DNA from: Antedon mediterranea
Lineage: Eukaryota > Echinodermata > Crinoidea > Comatulida > Antedonidae
NCBI RefSeq assembly: GCF_964355755.1
Contig: NC_092674.1
Location: 2,175,001 to 2,239,000 of the forward strand
Length of the DNA stretch: 64,000 nucleotides
Reading direction: 5' to 3'
Shown here piece after piece: positions 58,401 to 64,000 of the stretch; position 1 is the stretch's first letter; every line of letters starts with the position of its first letter. Both the position numbers and the translations under genes were made by a program. The notes beneath the pieces were generated by a model. The model was not told the DNA's origin. It did not search any database and worked only from the letters and a program-made list of their open reading frames with translations.

Positions 58401-61400
58401 AGTTTTCAGAAAAAGAAACTTTGTTATTAAGAGTGTCTATGTTGAGAAATGAAGTGCGCCATCAACGTAATCTAGTAAAATTGCAAAAACAAAAAGCTGA
58501 TGCTAGCAAGAATTCAATACAGGACAAATGTAGGTTTATTCAATTATTTATTTCTTCTTCAAAACTACGTGTACTAAAGCTCTGTTTACACAAATCAGTG
58601 AAATGTGCCCAAATATGGTAGTGATATACCCATATATAGTAGTAGTGATATTACATCAACACATCCATATGGGCACATAACATTTTTTGTCAGATAAAGT
58701 TGGATAGTGTAGACAGAGCTTAAGAGTGTATTTGAATAATGTAAAAGATTTATGCATTACTTATGTTATTTTCACCTGATATAATTTAATTTTCCTATTA
58801 AAATTGCAATTATTTTTCAGTAAATAAGTTTAGCATAAGTAAAGAGAAATTTAACAAGGAAAAAGAAGAGTTAAGAGAAAAGAAAACAGAATTATATAAA
58901 AAGAGGTTTGTGTGAATAATTATCGGTTTGTCATTGTCAATAGTCAACAGTGTTATTATCGTTGTTAAAATCACCACATTGTAATTATCAATTGTTTTTA
59001 TATTGGTCAGATGTTTGCCCTACTCTGATGTAATTTGTACTTTATACTAAGTGGGATTCGAACCCATGACATCCAGATCACTAGCCTGGCATTCATACCG
59101 CTAGACCACCAAGCTTCCGCTGATGTCTAGGGGTTAGATTCGAGCCCAAGTAGGCAGCGGGTACTGCACCAACATGATTGTAATTGTTTGTAACTACTTT
59201 GGAGTAGCTTTGCATCAAGGTGTTTGGGCAAACATCTGACCAATTACTCAACACTCTGACGTAAAGCTACTCCACAATTACAATCCAATTGTTTTCATCT
59301 TATCAACTTCATATCATCATCTTCAGTCATCTTTATATTTTTACAATTATTGTAGTAATTTATCATCGTCAATATTACTTCCCAAACCGGTACATTGCTA
59401 ATTTCATTCATTGTTTTCAGAGAGGAGTTCATTGAAACCAATAGAAATTTAGCAATAAGGAAACGATCTCTGGTTGGTGAGTTATCGTACATCTATCCAA
59501 TCACAGAACAGACAGACGGGAGCATGTCAATACTTGGGGTCAAGTTACCAAATGCTGAAGACTATTCAGGTAAAGGTAAGTTGCATGATGGGAAAAGTAG
59601 AAGAAAGAATGTAGAATAACTGATGGATGTATACAGTCAAATTGTGTAAAAGACAGTATTAAATCTACATTTTGTCCAACTCACTGTTTGGCTTTCCATA
59701 TTTGATTGCAAGGAGTCCAAGTGACCCTAAACAGCAGATGCTGACAGTCAAGGGAAAGAAAGATCTCCTTTTTTTGGCAGTTGGTGTGGTTTTCTTTGGT
59801 CCCTATTTTGGAAAAATCCAGTTAAGTTGAAAATTTGTTTTACCAATCACATTATTATCTTCTAGGCACAGATGACACAACGATTGCAGTCGCCCTCGGC
59901 CACACCTGCCACCTGCTTCATATGATTTCGCAAATACAGATGTTACCCTCCAGGTATCCCATGGTGCACCTGAGTTCGCGCTCTGTCATCAGAGATCATA
60001 TAACAAAGTTACTGGCAGACAAGGACCGAGAGTAAGTAATAATATAATATTAATAGATATTATCGGCCAATAATACAAAAGTTTAAATAAATAGAAAAAA
60101 ATTCAATTTATTTTTTTTTTAAATATATTTTATATACTTTTTTGCCACATACCCATTTTTTATATAATTCCTTATTTTCTGCGTTTAAAAGCATTTTTGT
60201 TATCTGTTTTAGTTTTCCGTTGTATACAAAAGGAAAGGAACGTTTCCAATTTCGTTACGCTGTTTATCTTCTAAACCGCAATGTTGCACAATTAAGATAC
60301 GCACTTGGTCTCGCCACCTCTGACTTGAGAGCCACGCTTCCAAATTTGAAGAGCCTTCTGGAGCTGAAATGGGGCGTAAATAAGTAAGTAGCTTATGATA
60401 ACTAATTAGCTTATGATAAGTAAATAGCTTATGATAAGTAAGTACCTTAGGATAAGTAAGTACCTTAGGATAAGTAAGTACCTTAGGATAAGTAAGTACC
60501 TTAGGATAAGTAAGTACCTTAGGATAAGTAAGTTAGTTAAGATATTTTGACATTTACTGTATGTTTAATTTTTGGTGATTAAATAATTTGTATTTGTTTT
60601 GGTAGAAAATATGATACTGATTATGATGAAGGTGAAAACGTCATAAATGATGATGATGAAGAAAGGTGATATTATGCACATGTCTGTTACAGCATGCTCT
60701 TAACTATTAGCATGTGTCATAGACCATGATATGCATGAGTATGAATATGAGAGGTAGAAAGAAGCTGAGGGCGGGTTAGAAAGATTATAATAAATCGTAG
60801 TTGACCTAATCTTGTGCATCCATAGAGATAATATTTCGACCTCTATTACCTGTGAATTTCTATGACAATTTTATACATTCTAGCAAATGTTCAATTCCTC
60901 CGATCAGGATTTTCTAAAAAAAAAGCTTAAAAAGCCCTTTTATATCTACTCTATGTCCTTTCACAGCCCAAGGCTGTCCAGTTCGAGGAGTTGTATATTG
61001 TGTGGTGTAAAACAGGTTAACCATTTGCAAGTAAAAAAATAATTGAATTTTTTGGGTTAAAAATACTGGTTTGATATCTAGAATTTACTAATAGCTGTTA
61101 GGTTTGTGAAAACGCATTGTGAGCATCATGCAAATAACCAAACACAAATAAGAATGCAATATTAACATAATTTATAATATAATAATAATATTTAATTGTA
61201 TTACAGGCACTTTAGTATTAGCATCCACCTATTCAGGTTTGTATACTGACACTTACAAAATGAATTAAAATAAAATCATAATCAAGTATAAATTTTATTT
61301 TTCAGTGAAAATCCCAGACTGTCAACTATATATCAAGAAAAGAAAAAGCGTGTTACTATATCAAGTGATGTGCAGGTTGCAGCGCCACCTAGCGCAAGTG

Positions 61401-61906
61401 GCAGTCAAAACGAAAAGAACGTTGTATCACCACCTCCTTCATATGAATCCAGTATGAAAGGTCACATGAAACAAGCTGCTGCTTTAACTAATCCACCTTC
61501 TTCTGGTGATCCAAAGAACCAGAATGATGTTTGTATAAGAGAGGTTACAGACCATTCAAATTCTTCTGGTTCTCAAGCTCATAGCCCTGATAAAGTTACT
61601 AACACATCGAAAGAGAATATTTCACAATCAGACTCTAAAACTCAGGACATTAAACAGCAAATCAATGGTGTCAAAGAGGGCACCGATGTCAGGATCTCTG
61701 ATCCACTAACAGAATCCAGTAAAGAGAAATTAGAAGATAATTTGACTGGTCAATCAAACCTCTCCAGAACACTTGATGATATTCTCCACTTCGATGATAT
61801 TCATAGTCGGGCAGATGCTTTGCAACATCATCGACAGAGCTTCTCAAGTTTTAGAGGGAATCTGGAGAGTGCTACCAAGAATTCTAAAGACAACAAGAAG
61901 TTATGA
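55494..61906 (+). CDS. UVRAG: UVRAG homologue, 14 exons, about 674 aa
   Basis: UVRAG is the Vps38-like subunit of the Beclin1-VPS34 PI3-kinase complex II, acting in endosome traffic and autophagosome maturation. Exons: 55494-55550, 56031-56151, 56446-56480, 56776-56937, 57113-57205, 57564-57649, 57983-58088, 58403-58529, 58821-58905, 59421-59575, 59866-60031, 60213-60383, 60606-60665, 61306-61906 (TGA). Total 2025 nt; human is about 699 aa. A C2 domain occupies about residues 20-150 ([61 protein letters not shown]). A Lys/Glu-rich coiled coil covers about 185-340. The conserved C-terminal domain ([75 protein letters not shown]) covers about 340-455. The tail is acidic, then Ser/Pro-rich with PPPSYESS. 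A 30-nt cassette exon is possible at 61207-61236. Confidence 0.95.
56301..56420. mobile_element. AGCTCTGTC-ended MITE, copy 19, worn
   Basis: Left end AGCTCTGTGAACAAACTAG; right end GATAATGTAAACAGGGAT. Shortened interior. UVRAG intron 2. Confidence 0.75.
57704..57873. mobile_element. AGCTCTGTC-ended MITE, copy 20
   Basis: Ends AGCTCTGTCTGCACTATAAA and TATAGTGTAGACAGAACC, with a local ACATGATGTACATGATGAAC duplication. UVRAG intron 6. Confidence 0.82.
58184..58321. mobile_element. AGCTCTGTC-ended MITE, copy 21
   Basis: Ends AGCTCTGTCTACACTATC and GATAGTGTGTAGAAAGAGCT, flanked by TTA on both sides. UVRAG intron 7. Confidence 0.83.
58578..58720. mobile_element. AGCTCTGTC-ended MITE, copy 22
   Basis: Left end AGCTCTGTTTACACAAATC; right end GATAGTGTAGACAGAGCT. 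UVRAG intron 8. Confidence 0.8.
59000..59247 (-). mobile_element. tRNA-derived repeat between inverted arms
   Basis: On the minus strand the centre reads TGGTCTAGCGGTATGAATGC (A-box-like) and GGTTCGAATCCCAC (B-box). The arms ATTGGTCAGATGTTTGCCC (from about 59004) and GGGCAAACATCTGACCAAT (from about 59227) are inverted. The cloverleaf is poor at the acceptor stem, so a SINE or tRNA pseudogene is favoured over a working tRNA gene. UVRAG intron 9. Confidence 0.6.
60384..60535 (+). repeat. 18-bp tandem array of donor-like GTAAGTACC units
   Basis: It directly follows the splice donor of UVRAG exon 12. The unit is CTTAGGATAAGTAAGTAC, about eight copies, the first ones diverged (AGCTTATGATAAGTAAAT). 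Each later unit carries a GTAAGT hexamer. Confidence 0.88.
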
Positions 61907-62028
61907 TGGCGTCCTCCAAAGGCCAATTATTGTCAACAATTTGTAGATTTTAAACATTTTCTGTCCAAATTCTGTCCAATTTTTATCTAATTTTATGTCA
62001 TTTTAATCCGTAATTGAATGGGTTAATA

Positions 62029-62213
62029 TAAGTGACTTCGATAACTCTAGAGGGCGCCATATTTACAAGGTAAATCAGGACAAAAATGTCCATCTAGGCC
62101 CTAGCGCGGTGATGTAAATTTACATTGTCGCGCTAGCCTCGCGTCTATGGAACTTTTTTTGTCCCGATTTACCTTATTAATATGGCGCCTTCTGGAGTTA
62201 TCGAAGTCGCTTA
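62029..62213. mobile_element. 185-bp foldback MITE in UVRAG 3-prime region
   Basis: The left half TAAGTGACTTCGATAACTCT, GGCGCCATATT, AAGGTAAATC, GGACAAAA pairs with the right half TTTTGTCCCGATTTACCTT, AATATGGCGCC, GAGTTATCGAAGTCGCTTA. A second small palindrome (CTAGCGCGGTGATGTAAATT and the facing half) fills the centre. Possible TA duplication at the ends. Confidence 0.82.
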
Positions 62214-63835
62214 TTCTTTCAAAGTCAACTCATTATTTTATTTTGATAAGGATACTTGAAGGAAACAAACACCTTCATCTTTGTAAAGTTTAGTAATTGC
62301 TCCGTGGTAATGTTTTGGAAAGTTTTCAACAATTAATTTGCAATACAGAATGTGCTATCTAAAACGTTATACTTCCAGAACATTATATCATGTTCTTTAT
62401 ATAAATAATAAATAAATTTAGAAAAACTACTAAATGTACATGATGTATATAGATAGGCATACGACTACATACCAAATGTTTATTAAATGAACAATCTTTT
62501 TAGATTTATATATTTAGCTTAATAAGAAAATATAACAACAAATAGACAATCATTGATACTCCTTTCTTCAAAATAATTGTTAATTTAAAATCTAAAAGTG
62601 TACAAATACATAAATTCTTTTCATGTCAGTTGCTACACATGTGTGAGGTATCTAAAGCTGTCTACACTATCAAACTTTATGTGACAAAAATGATGTGCCC
62701 ATATATGGACATGATGATGTCATATCACTACCATATTTGGGCACATCACACTTTTTTGTCAAACTAGTTTGATAGTGTAAACAGAGCTTTATGAGAAATC
62801 CATTTCTAAAATACTATGATTTTAAGGTCACAGAACAGGGATACTAACATGTTTATAAACCAAGTGAAACATTGATAATTTATGTATTTTCAGTTAATAA
62901 GGCATTTGCTTGCAGTACACTAGATAAAGATGTTCATGTGGTGCACAATCAAAGAGTTACTATAGTAGTGATAGTCTATCATTGAAGATCTCTTTAAAAA
63001 AACAGCTTCGTTCATTTGTATCTCCATTGAAAATCCAGCCACTGAGATACCCACAGCATTATCAATTTTTTCAGTAAATTGCCTTTACATATTATTATTA
63101 CTACATATCATTGTACTGCAGGTATAGATATTGTGTATATTGTACATTATTATGTAAATGATAAAAAGCTTTAATAACCTGATTTTCTTATGTTGCCCCT
63201 ATAATGCAATACAGAATACATTTATTACAGGGCTTTCTTCAAATATGTTGTTCAATGTTTATATTGGCAGTGAAGTAAAAAACTCCCGTTTTCTGCCATC
63301 AATATTTAAAACTAGACAAACAATCTTTTCCATCTTCAAAAATTGAAACTTAAAAGCAAGCATATTGTTTGGTCTTATAACACATTTTAGATTCAATGTA
63401 AACATTATTTAATATTTTTTGTTTCTGTTGTAAATGTTAAAAAATACACAGAGTTTATATTATGAGTATAACAAATTATACAAATGAATAAATATTTCCA
63501 AATACATAAAAATTGTTTGTATAAATTTTGTGTAATCTTGAAACATATGTGGCATGGTAGACTTGCCCCAAGTCTGTATGGTCGGCGTTTCCATTTTTGT
63601 CTGAAAATATCATGTATTATACGTATAAAACGCCATATGTGCCAAAATATTTATCTTTTTACTAATTTCGGTCTAAAACCTAGACTAGCGGCATGGCTGC
63701 TTTCTAGACACCATTTATGAACATGTTTACGTCCATTTAACATTTATTTGTTTAACTTTGTCGAGCGCCTCTAAACATTACTATTATAGATGGCGCTATA
63801 TAAGTCTAATTCACTGATAGAGTACAAAATAATCT
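62214..63835. other. UVRAG 3-prime flank and spacer to WDR83
   Basis: AT-rich; no coding exon recognised apart from the features listed separately. AATAAATAAATTT at about 62407 could provide a UVRAG polyadenylation signal. Confidence 0.4.
62655..62789. mobile_element. AGCTCTGTC-ended MITE, copy 23
   Basis: Left end AGCTGTCTACACTATCAAAC (CTC lost); right end GATAGTGTAAACAGAGCT. TA lies outside both ends. Downstream of UVRAG. Confidence 0.84.
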
Positions 63836-63841
63836 TTTATT
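63836..63841 (-). terminator. Possible polyadenylation signal of WDR83
   Basis: AATAAA on the minus strand, 42 bp past the stop codon. Such a short 3-prime UTR is possible but unproven. Confidence 0.35.
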
Positions 63842-63882
63842 ATCGATGCCTTTTAACAAACAGTGAATATCATTCTGTGAGT

Positions 63883-64000
63883 TTAACTCTCTTCAGATTC
63901 ATAATCTTCCGTCCGCCATACTTTGAAAGATCCCTGTGCAGCCGACAACATGCAAGCTTCTGTTGGATGAAAGGTCACAGAATGAACCACACCATCCCCT
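63883..64000 (-). CDS. WDR83: WD40-repeat protein, probably WDR83 (MORG1), last exon, partial
   Basis: The minus strand reads GDGVVHSVTFHPTEACMLSA then AQGSFKVWRTEDYESEES and a TAA stop (63883-63885). It is the last WD40 blade with an acidic tail. The arrangement VVxSxxxHPTExCxLxA followed by a tail like EAYEAED is what I recall for the end of WDR83, a 7-blade scaffold found as a partner of LAMTOR3/MP1 in ERK signalling and also linked to the spliceosome. Only 38 codons are in the window, so another WD40 protein is possible. Convergent with UVRAG. Confidence 0.75.
   Translation of the reverse strand, partial: GDGVVHSVTFHPTEACMLSAAQGSFKVWRTEDYESEES

Noticed and set aside
59041-59115. Functional tRNA gene
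   Set aside because: A and B boxes are recognisable but the acceptor stem pairs poorly and the block is embedded in an inverted-repeat element.

Overview
This is an AT-rich animal genomic window. Every gene is split by many GT-AG introns, there is much repeat DNA, and the encoded proteins match known bilaterian families. A marine invertebrate deuterostome, such as an echinoderm, seems likely from the protein similarity and the style of the repeats, but that is inference and the species was not identified. Exon structures were built by hand from splice signals, reading-frame phase and recalled family similarity. Each complete model sums to a whole number of codons.

Layout. (1) 119-13336, plus: C-terminal part of a type II diacylglycerol kinase (delta/eta class), 16 exons, running in from the left edge. 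(2) 13337-21324: non-coding, with two large tandem arrays (14.1-15.1 and 16.1-17.1 kb) and smaller repeats. (3) 21325-28147, plus: a complete GDPD5/GDE2-like glycerophosphodiester phosphodiesterase, 13 coding exons, about 607 aa. (4) 28148-46400: gene-free. Its core is a long array of a roughly 101-bp satellite (32.17-40.25 kb) with higher-order organisation, carrying a 626-bp TTAA-target transposon and a 1.63-kb hAT-like transposon. A spacer rich in inverted repeats follows, then a shorter array of the same satellite in the opposite orientation (44.86-46.41 kb). (5) 46643-51847, plus: TRAPPC14 (MAP11/C7orf43), 10 exons, 543 aa. (6) 54111-55116, minus: LAMTOR4, about 100 aa, tail-to-tail with TRAPPC14. 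(7) 55494-61906, plus: UVRAG, 14 exons, about 674 aa, head-to-head with LAMTOR4 across about 377 bp. (8) 63883-64000, minus: last exon of a WD40 protein best matching WDR83/MORG1, running off the right edge.

Biology. DGK and GDPD5 act on glycerolipids and glycerophosphodiesters. TRAPPC14, LAMTOR4, UVRAG and probably WDR83 all concern membrane traffic, the lysosomal Ragulator/mTORC1 platform or autophagy. The pairs TRAPPC14/LAMTOR4 (convergent) and GDPD5/UVRAG (nearby) are also neighbours in human, as far as I recall, so part of this order may be an old linkage. A short inverted-repeat MITE (consensus end AGCTCTGTCTACACTATCAA) occurs at least 21 times across introns and spacers. I see no bacterial-type system, CRISPR array, intact transposase or viral gene.
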